Source of the DNA: Isosphaeraceae bacterium EP7
GTDB lineage: Bacteria; Planctomycetota; Planctomycetia; Isosphaerales; Isosphaeraceae
Assembly: GCA_038400315.1 (NCBI GenBank)
Contig: CP151667.1
Span: forward strand, 1-64,000
DNA: 64,000 nucleotides
Direction of reading: 5' to 3'
In this document: positions 7,653-15,578 of the stretch, one piece after another
Layout: every line of letters begins with the position of its first letter
Position numbering within the stretch: position 1 is the first letter of the stretch
The notes under the pieces: model-generated
The model's input: the letters and a program-made list of their open reading frames with translations, nothing else
Told to the model about the DNA's origin: nothing
The model's database searches: none
Translations under genes and position numbers: made by a program

Positions 7653-9335
7653 ATGATTAAATCATTCGTAAACGCGTTTATAACATGGTCGTTGATTTCT
7701 GCGATGGGAATTGCGAGTCGACTCCCCGCCGCCGAGCCATCCGTGGGCTATGCCGACCTCCTGCGACAAGCACGCCAGATAGGCGAGTCTCTGCCGAGTG
7801 ACGGAATTGATGACTTTTTCTCTCGCGCCACCTTGCTACGCGACGTCGCAATTGCGGAGGCGGCGGCCGGCGACTTAATGGCGGCAGATCGGCTTGTCAA
7901 TGCCTTGCCACTTAGGCCGGATATCACTCTCCCGTGGAAGATCGATTGCAACATCTTGACCGCGCAGCCGCAGTCCAAGGCTGGAGGAATGACGCAGGCA
8001 GTAGAGACACTCCGCCGAGCGGCCGTCGAGGCGGCCGGCCTATCCAGGCCGGCCGCCAGGGTGGATGCTTGGGCGCGGATCGCGGCTGCTCTCTCATCCA
8101 TTGGCCGGAAGGATGCGGCCGAGAAGCTGATCCAGTTGGCCTTGTCCGCCGCCGAGGAACTCCCACCCATCCTGCCTCGCAATTCGAGGGAAGCGGGCAT
8201 GAACAAAGCCTTGTCCCTCGCCACGATTGCGCTCGTCCAATGGCAGATGAGTGACCACGAGGCGAGTGAGGTGACTGTCAAGGCTTCGCTGATCGCGGGG
8301 GCGGCCATCGAGGATGAATTGGAGAAAGCCGGGACTTTGGCGCATATGGCGATAGGGCGGGCGAGAGTTGGGGACAGCACCGGGGGCCTGCGTCTGCTCG
8401 ACCTCTGGGCCTCCTGGTTCGGCCTGCGGGCAAGGGCGAGCCTCTCATTTGCGCTGTCCCAGATCGCTCGACTCCAGGACTCACAGGGCTCGCCGGAGGA
8501 GGCGACGCGGACTGCGGGGCGGATCCTTGAGCCGATGGAGAGGGCCGAAAGTTATCTCGCAATGGCGCGGGCTCGGACAGCCGCCGGGGACCGGCCCGGC
8601 GCCAAGAAGCGGCTCGATCAGGCTCGCGCGGCGGCACGCACCGTCCTGAATACGTCCGCGAAGGCTGGCCTGATCTGTCGGATCGCATCGGCTCTGGTGG
8701 AGACGGGCGACCTGTCTGCCGGCAAGGCCCTCGCGAACGAGTCGCTCAGCCTACTGGAGCAGGCCGACATCTCGACGGTGATCCAGTCGCTACGTCGCGC
8801 AGTCGTAGGCGGGCCCGATACCCCTCGGCACAATTTGCCGAACTTCCAGGCGGCGGTCGCGATCGTTCTGGCAAAGGCCGGCGACACCAAATCGGCCCGC
8901 GAACTCCTCGGCCGGGCACTCCGATCGGCCCGGTCGATCGAGGACAGAACAGGGCGAATGGTCGTCCTGGGGGAGATTGGCCTGGCCCAGATCGACGTTG
9001 AGGGGGCGGATGCCGCCTTCGCGACTTACGGACTCATCGACACATCGTTCAACGGTCTGAAATTACGCTTGGGCAGGGCGATCGCGATGAGCCAGGCGAA
9101 ATCGGGTGACCTGGCAGGTGCATCGAAGACGCTCAGCTCGTTCCCTCAAGATGCACGCCAGGCCTTCGAGATCGCCGGGGCGGCCGAGGAGATCGCCGAA
9201 GCGTTGGCGACCTCGATCCTTGCCGAGAAGGTTTCGGAATGGGCGGAGCTGCAAACGATCCCGATAGCCAAGGGGCGGGCGCTGCTGGGAGCGGGGCGGG
9301 GCCTCTCGAAGCGGAGGGCTCCCGAGACGCCCTGA
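7653..9335 (+). CDS. Secreted TPR-like repeat protein
   Basis: A 560-residue protein with a signal-peptide-like N-terminus (MIKSFVNAFITWSLISAMG then ASRLPAAEP) followed by about fourteen helix-turn-helix repeats. Units such as 'ARIAAALSSIGRKDAAEKLIQLAL', 'AVAIVLAKAGDTKSARELLGRAL' and 'LAMARARTAAGDRPGAKKRLDQAR' are typical of TPR/SEL1-like solenoids, which serve as protein-binding scaffolds. The ATG at 7653 gives the signal peptide; an ATG at 7614 and a TTG at 7593 are in frame but fall in the inverted repeat upstream. It follows the protease and the beta-strand protein on the same strand, so joint expression is plausible, though gaps of 130-200 bases argue against tight coupling. Substrate or partner is unknown. 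Confidence 0.75.
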   Translation: MIKSFVNAFITWSLISAMGIASRLPAAEPSVGYADLLRQARQIGESLPSDGIDDFFSRATLLRDVAIAEAAAGDLMAADRLVNALPLRPDITLPWKIDCNILTAQPQSKAGGMTQAVETLRRAAVEAAGLSRPAARVDAWARIAAALSSIGRKDAAEKLIQLALSAAEELPPILPRNSREAGMNKALSLATIALVQWQMSDHEASEVTVKASLIAGAAIEDELEKAGTLAHMAIGRARVGDSTGGLRLLDLWASWFGLRARASLSFALSQIARLQDSQGSPEEATRTAGRILEPMERAESYLAMARARTAAGDRPGAKKRLDQARAAARTVLNTSAKAGLICRIASALVETGDLSAGKALANESLSLLEQADISTVIQSLRRAVVGGPDTPRHNLPNFQAAVAIVLAKAGDTKSARELLGRALRSARSIEDRTGRMVVLGEIGLAQIDVEGADAAFATYGLIDTSFNGLKLRLGRAIAMSQAKSGDLAGASKTLSSFPQDARQAFEIAGAAEEIAEALATSILAEKVSEWAELQTIPIAKGRALLGAGRGLSKRRAPETP

Positions 9336-9380
9336 AAATACGCATCACGACGTCGCGCCGTCGGGCTTTCGCTCTGAGCC

Positions 9381-9460
9381 GGGCGATTGACCCCGGCAAT
9401 AAATGATTTGATTCAAGATATTTTCCTTACGATCATTCATCGGTTTCATGAAGAAAATGG
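9381..9460 (+). repeat. 80-base direct repeat, copy A
   Basis: This matches 10943-11021 closely: both share GGCGATTG, CCCCGG, AATAAAT, TCAAGATATTTTCCTT, TCATTCATC and TCATG.AGAAA in the same order and spacing. Copy B lies 80 bases before a PEP-CTERM gene, whereas copy A has no gene behind it. Confidence 0.75.
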
Positions 9461-9476
9461 AAACTGGGACATTCAA

Positions 9477-9685
9477 GAATGTCATTAAGCTAAGGTGCAA
9501 AGGATTGTCATGCCCTGGCTTACGTCCGAGACGTAGGGTTCACGCCCCAACCTCGTCGAGACCGAGCGTCGCGGAGGCTGGGGATTTCGCCCCCGGTAGG
9601 CCACAGAGCCTGCCCGGAGCTAAACACAGCGACTCGACGCAAGTCTCGATTTTTGAGCAATTTACGTCTTAGCTTAATAGCATTC
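9477..9685. repeat. MITE-like element with 25-bp terminal inverted repeats
   Basis: The left end GAATGTCATTAAGCTAAGG (9477 on, 25 bp) is matched by the complement of 9661-9685 with 4 differences. The ends enclose 159 bases with no ORF of note. GGGACATTCAA occurs just outside the left end and just outside the right end in the same orientation. The layout suggests a small non-autonomous element or a long hairpin. Confidence 0.5.
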
Positions 9686-9736
9686 GGGACATTCAACTTT
9701 TCCTTTGGTGAGGTGAGAGCAAGATTGGCCACTCGA

Positions 9737-10462
9737 TCAGCTCGCGTCAGTCGTGACAGGCCATGCCGCTGGCGCATTGTCCGGCCCTGAGGAGGACACC
9801 GGCGACTTGACCGGTTCCCCTTCCCAGAGCCGAAATCCCCCGAGGAACGCGTTGGCGTTGGCACCCGGCCGAGTGCCGGGAGGAAGCGGTTTCAGCTTCT
9901 TGGCATTTCCGCCACCGAGAACGACGTCGTCGGGTTTGAGGGCTGCAACAATGCGCTCCACGACTTCCTCAACTCGGCGCTGCCATTTCTTCCGCCCCTG
10001 CCGCTTCAACCCCGCGTTCCCCACGTAGTGCTCCAGCGTGCTCTTCTTGTAATGGAACCGGCCAAGCTCCAGCGGTTCGATGACTCCGTTCATGATCACG
10101 GTGGCGCCAAGGCCGGTGCCCAGGCCGAGAAACAGCATCTTCCCGCCTTGGTAACTCCCCAGGGCCTGAATGGCCGCGTCGTTGATGACCTTGACGGGGA
10201 CGCCGAATGCGGGCTCGAAGTCAAACCCCATCCACCCGGGACCGAGGTTGACGGGTTCCGCCATCGGTTGACCGCAAAGAACCGGCCCCGGAAAACCGAT
10301 CGAGACCGCTTCGTATTCCCAGTCCTTCGTCGCCGACAGGACGCCCGCGACCATCAGTTCCGGGGTTAGCTCCGGACCGGACGGGAATTTTCGCGGCTCC
10401 TCGTGTCCCGAGGCGAGCAACTTGACGTTTGTTCCACCGATGTCAATGACCAGGATCTTCAT
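9737..10462 (-). CDS. ROK-family sugar kinase (polyphosphate glucokinase-like)
   Basis: A 241-residue kinase of the ROK family. Seen: the N-terminal phosphate-binding motif DIGGTNVKLL (residues 6-15), VSIGFPGPV, the substrate-region motif NDAAIQALG, and the second phosphate motif GLGTGLGATVI. These match polyphosphate/ATP glucokinases, which phosphorylate glucose to glucose 6-phosphate, and the length is near the 245-260 usual for PpgK-type enzymes. The phosphate donor cannot be decided from the sequence. The ATG at 10462 sits 8 bases after GGAGGA; upstream codons in frame look non-coding. The C-terminus ends in a Ser/Ala/Pro tail with no known role. It is transcribed alone. Confidence 0.85.
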   Translation of the reverse strand: MKILVIDIGGTNVKLLASGHEEPRKFPSGPELTPELMVAGVLSATKDWEYEAVSIGFPGPVLCGQPMAEPVNLGPGWMGFDFEPAFGVPVKVINDAAIQALGSYQGGKMLFLGLGTGLGATVIMNGVIEPLELGRFHYKKSTLEHYVGNAGLKRQGRKKWQRRVEEVVERIVAALKPDDVVLGGGNAKKLKPLPPGTRPGANANAFLGGFRLWEGEPVKSPVSSSGPDNAPAAWPVTTDAS

Positions 10463-11100
10463 CGAGGGCTCCTCCCACAAGTTTGGACCGGGATTTCCCA
10501 GAGGAGCGTTGACTTCGATGTCCGGGACCTCACCCGACTGTCCATGACATGCATTGGACACCGGACGCATTCCCGAATCCAAGGAAAAAAGGCGAGTTCG
10601 GGGCGGCCGGCAAACCTGAAGCCCGATCAGACGCCCCACCGGTCCCATTCGACTCGGTCCTCGGCCAAGGCGATTGCGCTATGTTAGCCAGTTCAGGATG
10701 TTCATGACATTGCGATATCCAGTGATTCGGACCACCGGCCCTGCGACCGGATCGCCGATGTCCCCAGGTCTTCCACAAGCTTTCCATCTTCGTCAATCCA
10801 TGTCGGCCCGTCCGAAGGGCGCGGAGCCGTTCGCTGACGATCATTTCGACGAACGAGACGCCCGATCATTTCATGACATTCCTCCGGAAACTCCGTCGAG
10901 TATCGCCGCCGACCAAAATCCCCCGGAGATGCTCCGCGCGGCCAGGCGATTGCCCCGGACAATAAATCGGTCGCCTCAAGATATTTTCCTTGCGTTCATT
11001 CATCAATATCATGGAGAAAGGTTGCGACATCGAATCGGCGAGACTGACCGCGGATGGAAGTGCCATCCCGATCGGTCTCACGATCCCAGGAGCCCCCCCG
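10463..11100. other. Long intergenic region between divergent genes
   Basis: This 638-base gap lies between the ROK kinase (minus) and the PEP-CTERM gene (plus). It contains copy B of the 80-base repeat (10943-11021). On the minus strand, 10702-10962 stays open for 86 codons with a protein-like composition near 'TWIDEDGKLVEDLGTSAIRSQGRWSESLDIAMS', which may be the remnant of a small gene; I do not recognise it and did not call it. Confidence 0.45.
10943..11021 (+). promoter_or_regulatory. 80-base direct repeat, copy B, upstream of PEP-CTERM gene
   Basis: This is the second copy of the block at 9381-9460. It ends 79 bases before the ATG at 11101, so it probably spans the promoter or the 5' leader of that gene. 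No clear -35/-10 pair was identified inside it. Confidence 0.5.
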
Positions 11101-11886
11101 ATGCGAACGAATGCCATCCTCGGGCCGCTGACCGTCTGCCTGGCATCGCTTTCCTGCGGCGTCGCCGCGGCCGATGTCCTGCCGCCGCACAGCATCGTCG
11201 ACGGCAAGCCGATCGGCGAATATACGGCCGATTGGTGGCGATGGGCGCTCGGATTTTCGTCACCCGGGGATCCATTCACGGATCCGACCGGCGCCGACGC
11301 CAACCTCAATCAGTCGGGCCCCGTCTTCTTCCTCGCCGGCACGGCCGGGTCCGAGGCGACCCGGACCTTCAACGTCCCCGCCGGCAAATTCCTCCTGGTG
11401 CCGCTGCTGGTCGTCGAGCTGTCGCAACTCGAGCTTGGGGACTTCAGTCTGACCGAGGCACAGGTCCGCGCCGAGGTCAACGCGATCGTGGATCAGGTCG
11501 ACTCGCTCCACGCCAGCATCGACGGGGTTGAGGTCCCGAATCTGTTCGACCATCGCGAGCAATCCCCGGCCTTCTCCTACTCGGCGGCGGCCGGCAACCC
11601 GTTCGGCGTGCCGACGGGCGACTCGGGGATCGCGGTGGCGGGCGGATACTGGCTCATGTTGTCCCCCCTGGAAGTGGGCGAGACGCACGTCCTTAGCTTC
11701 GGCGGGGGCATCAGCTCATTCAACTTCTCGGTGAGCGTGACGTCGACCATCACCGCCGTGCCCGAGCCGGCCTCGCTCATCCTCTCAACCGTGGGCCTGG
11801 GGGCAATCTGGCTCATGAGCCGCCCGAGCAGGACAGGCCGAAGTCGATCCCCGTCGCACCGGCCTCCCGCCGCCCTCGCGGCTTGA
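11101..11886 (+). CDS. PEP-CTERM sorting-domain protein
   Basis: A 261-residue exported protein. The first 24 residues form a signal peptide (MRTNAILGPLTVCLASLSCG, then VAAAD). The C-terminus has the PEP-CTERM signal: VPEPASL at about residue 220, a hydrophobic helix, and a basic tail. Proteins with this tail are recognised by exosortase and are usually tied to exopolysaccharide export. The tail after the helix is longer than usual (about 25 residues, rich in Arg, Ser and Pro). The middle has no recognised domain; 'YTADWWRWALGF' near residue 40 recurs in uncharacterised secreted planctomycete proteins as far as I know. The ATG at 11101 follows AGGAG by 8 bases. No exosortase gene lies in the window. 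Confidence 0.8.
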   Translation: MRTNAILGPLTVCLASLSCGVAAADVLPPHSIVDGKPIGEYTADWWRWALGFSSPGDPFTDPTGADANLNQSGPVFFLAGTAGSEATRTFNVPAGKFLLVPLLVVELSQLELGDFSLTEAQVRAEVNAIVDQVDSLHASIDGVEVPNLFDHREQSPAFSYSAAAGNPFGVPTGDSGIAVAGGYWLMLSPLEVGETHVLSFGGGISSFNFSVSVTSTITAVPEPASLILSTVGLGAIWLMSRPSRTGRSRSPSHRPPAALAA

Positions 11887-12283
11887 TTGACGCAGGGGGA
11901 ATCGGACGTTTGGCGTTGAGCTGGATGAACCCCTTTCTCCCATCTTCCGGCAAGCCAAGCACCGCACGGACCTCGGCCGCCAACGACTTCGTCTTCAACG
12001 GCGGAGACGGACCCGCCGAGGCCCTCATCAGGCCCCACGACGACGACGCCTTCGTCGCCTGGCTTTCCCGTCGGCCTGCAACCGCCGGCCCGGGAATGCC
12101 ATGTGATAGCATTTTCTATCGAATAATCTATCTATTTCCATTCTACGATTAAACTGCGATCGATTCGGGTGAGGTGTGGCCCGGAAATGGGTCGGATCAT
12201 GCCGTTCATCGCCTCGGGCTTGCGGTAATATCGTCGCAAGTCGGTGGTGAACTGACGCCCTGTCCTGAATCCGGGAGACCGCC
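11887..12283. other. Gene-free region before the ThDP enzyme
   Basis: This 397-base gap holds no ORF I can support. Bases 12105-12160 are strikingly AT-rich for this genome, with a short stem GATAG..CTATC near 12112, and may contain the promoter of the downstream gene. Confidence 0.4.
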
Positions 12284-13894
12284 ATGAACGGGGCCCAGAG
12301 CTTGTTCAAGTCGCTGGTGGACGCGGGGATCACGACGTGCTTCGCGAACCCCGGCACGTCCGAGATGCAGCTGGTCTACGAGATGGGGTTGACCGACGCG
12401 GTGCGTCCCGTCCTGTGTTTGCAAGAGGACGTCGTCACCGGCGCGGCGGACGGCTACGGGCGCATGAAGGGGGCTCCGGCCTTCACGCTGCTGCATGTTG
12501 CCTGCGGGTTTGCCAATGGCATCGCCATGCTGCACAACGCTTCCCGGGCCAATACCCCACTCGTCAACGTCGTGGGCGTGAACGCCTCGTACCACCAGGC
12601 CAATTTCCCCGAGCACGAGCTGGTCAATGGTCGCGCGTCGGACCTCGCCCGGGCGGTGTCGCACTGGTGCGGCGAGGCGCGGAGCGCCTCTCACCTGGGC
12701 GAGCTCGGAGCTGAGGCGGCCGCGCTGGCGAAGACGGGCAAGGTCTGCACCATCGTGGCTCCCAACGACTATCACTGGGGAGACGCCATGCCGCCGCCGA
12801 CGCTGCCTTCGGCTCACCCCACAGGGCGGCCCCGGGTGGCGCCTGAGGCGATCGCGCATGCCGCCGGGTTGCTCGCGAACGGCAAGAAGACCGGCCTGGT
12901 GCTGGGCAATCTGGCGCTGCAAGGAGAGGCGCTGGAGTTCGCCGGGCGCATCGCCGCCAGGACCGGCGCGGTCCTCATGGCCGAGACGTTTCCGTCGCGA
13001 TACCTGTCGCGCGGCGAGGGGCGACCTGCCGTCGACCCGATCCCATATGAGTACGAGATCGGCGTCAAGTTCCTGGAGTCGTTCGAGCAGCTGGTTTTCG
13101 TCGGCGCCGGCTTCCCCGTCGCAACCTTCGCCTACAGGAACAAGCCGACCTACAAGAGCCCTCCGGGGTGCGACCTGTTCGCGATGGCCTCGGCGGGCGA
13201 TGATCTCGAGGCGGCGCTCCGGTCACTCGCGGAGGCGGCCGGCGCAACCGGCGCGGCGGCAATCCCTCAGCCTCGGACGCAGGCGCAACCGCCTTCCGGG
13301 GAGCTGACGGCGGCGGCGATCGGGCAGTCGCTCTGCGTGTTGCTGCCGGACCATGCGATCGTCGTCGACGAAGCGGCCACGAACGGCCCGCCCATCTTCG
13401 GGGCGACCAAAGGGGCGCGGCCGCACGACCTTCTCAACCCCGTCAACGGCGGTGCGATCGGCGGCGGTGGCCCCACCGCCCTCGGCGCGGCGATCGCCTG
13501 CCCCGACCGGAAGGTCGTCCTCCTCCAGGCCGACGGCAGCGGCATGTATACTATCCAGTCGCTCTGGTCGATGGCGCGGGAGAAGGCCGACGTCATCATC
13601 ATCGTCCTGAAGAACAACGCCTACGCCATCCTCGGCCTGGAGATGGAGCGGGTTCGCGAAGGCGAGACGAACGCGAAGATGAACTCGATGCTGGACCTGA
13701 ACAATCCGACGCTCGACTGGGTGAACCTCGCGACCGGCCTCGGCGTGCCCGCAACCCGGGCGGGAACGGCCGAGGAGTTCCACCAACGTTTCGAGGCCGC
13801 GCTCGCCGCGAAGGGGCCGCAGCTCATCGAGTGCCAGGTTCGCACCCCGAACGAGTGGAATGCACTCGAAGCGTATGTCCACAAGACACGCTGA
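12284..13894 (+). CDS. Thiamine-diphosphate enzyme, acetolactate-synthase/benzoylformate-decarboxylase type
   Basis: A 536-residue ThDP-dependent enzyme. The N-terminal PYR domain has the activating glutamate Glu48 in CLQEDVVTGAADGYGRM, and the C-terminal domain has the cofactor motif ADGSGMYTIQSLW...KNNAYAIL, where ADGS replaces the usual GDGS. The central domain is a normal ThDP-fold Rossmann domain. Overall it resembles the 'acetolactate synthase large subunit' homologues that act without a small subunit and whose real substrates are mostly unknown 2-oxo acids. No small-subunit gene or branched-chain amino-acid genes lie nearby, so a role in valine/isoleucine synthesis is unlikely. GGGAG precedes the ATG by 8 bases. 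A hairpin at 13924-13962 follows. Confidence 0.85.
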   Translation: MNGAQSLFKSLVDAGITTCFANPGTSEMQLVYEMGLTDAVRPVLCLQEDVVTGAADGYGRMKGAPAFTLLHVACGFANGIAMLHNASRANTPLVNVVGVNASYHQANFPEHELVNGRASDLARAVSHWCGEARSASHLGELGAEAAALAKTGKVCTIVAPNDYHWGDAMPPPTLPSAHPTGRPRVAPEAIAHAAGLLANGKKTGLVLGNLALQGEALEFAGRIAARTGAVLMAETFPSRYLSRGEGRPAVDPIPYEYEIGVKFLESFEQLVFVGAGFPVATFAYRNKPTYKSPPGCDLFAMASAGDDLEAALRSLAEAAGATGAAAIPQPRTQAQPPSGELTAAAIGQSLCVLLPDHAIVVDEAATNGPPIFGATKGARPHDLLNPVNGGAIGGGGPTALGAAIACPDRKVVLLQADGSGMYTIQSLWSMAREKADVIIIVLKNNAYAILGLEMERVREGETNAKMNSMLDLNNPTLDWVNLATGLGVPATRAGTAEEFHQRFEAALAAKGPQLIECQVRTPNEWNALEAYVHKTR

Positions 13895-13923
13895 GGCCGG
13901 GGACGAGACAGATCAGCGTAAGC

Positions 13924-13962
13924 AAAACGGGGACAATCGGCAGGCGCGAATGTCCCCGTTTT
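13924..13962. terminator. Perfect 12-bp hairpin after the ThDP enzyme
   Basis: AAAACGGGGACA (13924-13935) and TGTCCCCGTTTT (13951-13962) are perfect complements around a 15-base loop. The right arm ends in TTTT, so it could terminate transcription in either direction. Its core is shared with other intergenic hairpins in the window. Confidence 0.65.
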
Positions 13963-13983
13963 CGTTCCCCAATGGGAGGGCTT

Positions 13984-14382
13984 ATGAGTCATTCCGATCG
14001 TCGAAGTTTGCGATCTTTGGAAAGGTACCTGTCGAGCGACGGTGCGACTTCTGCGTTAGATGAGTGGTATCGGTCAATTCGGGACGTCCCCCTCGCCGAT
14101 CTATCCATCGCTGACGTAGCTCGATCGTGCCGCCAGAATCTCTTCCCTGATTACGTAATTCCTGTTGCGATTCGACATCTCAGAAGGAACCCGCTCGCTG
14201 GCGAGCTGTATGACGGGGAGCTGCTCGCGTCGCTCCGGAACGTGGTCGCGGGGTTCTGGAATCGAAACGCCGACCTGAAAACAGAGCTATCTGCGATTTT
14301 TGCAGGCCTCGATGAGCTTGAATTGGACAATGAAACAATTGCAGACATCGGGTTGATCCGCAGGAACGCCGATCTCATTTAG
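13984..14382 (+). CDS. CdiI-like contact-dependent inhibition immunity protein (orphan)
   Basis: A 132-residue protein resembling a widespread immunity family of contact-dependent growth inhibition systems: an N-terminal 'RSLERYLSSD' and then 'PLADLSIADVARSCRQNLFPDYVIPVAIRHLRRNPLAGELYDGELLASL', matching the family pattern 'PL..l...dlR..i.Q.....lvP.Al..L..dPl..g.ydGdLL'. Such proteins bind and neutralise a toxin domain delivered by a neighbouring cell. No CdiA/Rhs toxin gene lies next to it, so it may be an orphan. The ATG at 13984 is preceded by GGGAGGG at 4-10 bases. It ends tail-to-tail with a methyltransferase gene. Assignment is by pattern memory, not by search. Confidence 0.65.
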   Translation: MSHSDRRSLRSLERYLSSDGATSALDEWYRSIRDVPLADLSIADVARSCRQNLFPDYVIPVAIRHLRRNPLAGELYDGELLASLRNVVAGFWNRNADLKTELSAIFAGLDELELDNETIADIGLIRRNADLI

Positions 14383-14411
14383 AAGCTGTTCTTGCCGTCC
14401 AGGGCCATCCC

Positions 14412-15260
14412 TCACGCGAGGCTCTTCGAGGCGACGATCGAGTACGACGGGAGCGAGCGCGATCCGTGCTTTTCCGCGAGCAGGCCGAGGATCTCGGTCT
14501 GGCTACCGATGAGGTCGACGAGCTTCTGCGGCAGGTCCAATCCCTCGGCCTCGTCCGTCGAGGTTTCGAGGCAACGGTCGATCTCCCAGCGACCATCGTG
14601 GAGTGGTCCCGTGTCGATGGACTCGTCCGAGGCGATCGACCAATCCGTCTCGCCCAGGAGCCCCCTCAGGGTGGACCCGGAGAACGGCGATCGGACGTTG
14701 GCGTCGCTGTCGGTCTGGTAGGCCTCGACCTGCCCCTGGATCAGGACGGCCAGCATGTGGGCTACCTGGTCGATCGAGCGAGGTTCCAGGTCCCACTCCG
14801 CGAAGCACAACGTCGAGGCCCAGGGTCGGACGCGGGCCAGCGACCGGCGGAGCTGGTCGAGCGAGCCGAAGTACCAGGAGCAGTGGGCGAAGACGACATA
14901 GTCGAACGAGTCGGGCGGGAAGCCGTTCGCCTCGTCGAGCAGGTCGTAGCCGTAATGGAACGCGATCCGAGGTCCGAGGGCTGATTCCGACAGGTGCTCG
15001 GCCGACCTCCCGACCGTCACGGGCCCCCCGTAGTCCGGGTCCGCGTTATCGATCGCGGTCACCCGGCCCGAGCTGCCGACCACATGGGCCAGCACGGCGG
15101 TCATGTCGCCCTGCCCGCAGCCGACCTCCAGCACCCTCGCCCCTTCGGGAATCCGCCATCCACGGACGAGTTGGAGCCGCATCCGGGTCTGGATCACCTG
15201 GACATCGGGGCACGCGGCATACAGGGCCATCTGGCTGGCGATGAATTCGGCTTCGTCCAC
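14412..15260 (-). CDS. Class I SAM-dependent methyltransferase
   Basis: A 282-residue methyltransferase of the Rossmann type. Motif I is VLEVGCGQGDMTAVL (about residues 44-58), followed by the acidic VTAIDNADPDYGGP segment and the motif IV-like FDYVVFAHCSWYFGS. The substrate is unknown: the C-terminal half has no specific signature. I chose the GTG at 15260, which gives 'VDEAEFIASQMALYAACPDVQVI' as N-terminus and has GAAGG about 12 bases upstream; an internal ATG 11 codons further in is the main alternative. It stands alone, divergent from the gene at 15579. Confidence 0.8.
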   Translation of the reverse strand: MDEAEFIASQMALYAACPDVQVIQTRMRLQLVRGWRIPEGARVLEVGCGQGDMTAVLAHVVGSSGRVTAIDNADPDYGGPVTVGRSAEHLSESALGPRIAFHYGYDLLDEANGFPPDSFDYVVFAHCSWYFGSLDQLRRSLARVRPWASTLCFAEWDLEPRSIDQVAHMLAVLIQGQVEAYQTDSDANVRSPFSGSTLRGLLGETDWSIASDESIDTGPLHDGRWEIDRCLETSTDEAEGLDLPQKLVDLIGSQTEILGLLAEKHGSRSLPSYSIVASKSLA

Positions 15261-15578
15261 GCGGGATCCCTTCGAAGATGTCAGCGGGTCGGATCGAGGC
15301 CCCCCCTGTGCGGCCCCGCGATCCGACGAACGACTCAAATCAGCAACAATGCGCCGCCTGTGGCCGACTGGTCCACATGCTATGGTCCTGCCGCCCACGG
15401 GGATAGACGGCGGACGAGAGTAACGCCATCCCTCGTTGAGTCATCGACCCGCAAACGCCGAGTGACCGACGAGGGCGACGCGCCTGATGGGACGCGGCCG
15501 CGGAAGGTGTTAGAATTGAGCCAGACCCGTCGCATGCTCGTGAAAGATCGACGCGAACCGTCCGCCCACGAGGCCACC
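15261..15578. other. Intergenic region between divergent genes
   Basis: This 318-base region separates the methyltransferase and the hypothetical protein at 15579. It should carry both promoters. I saw no repeat, hairpin or small ORF that I could defend. Confidence 0.35.

Larger units (their letters stand above)
9336..9736. other. Gene-free region rich in repeats
   Basis: This 401-base gap between convergent genes has no convincing ORF. It holds a roughly 80-base copy (9381-9460) of the region upstream of the PEP-CTERM gene at 11101, and an element bounded by 25-bp inverted repeats (9477-9501 and 9661-9685). It is locally AT-rich compared with the coding DNA around it. Confidence 0.6.

Noticed and set aside
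11883-12152. An 89-codon plus-strand open frame after the PEP-CTERM gene
   Set aside because: There is no ribosome-binding site or recognisable domain, and it overlaps the previous stop.
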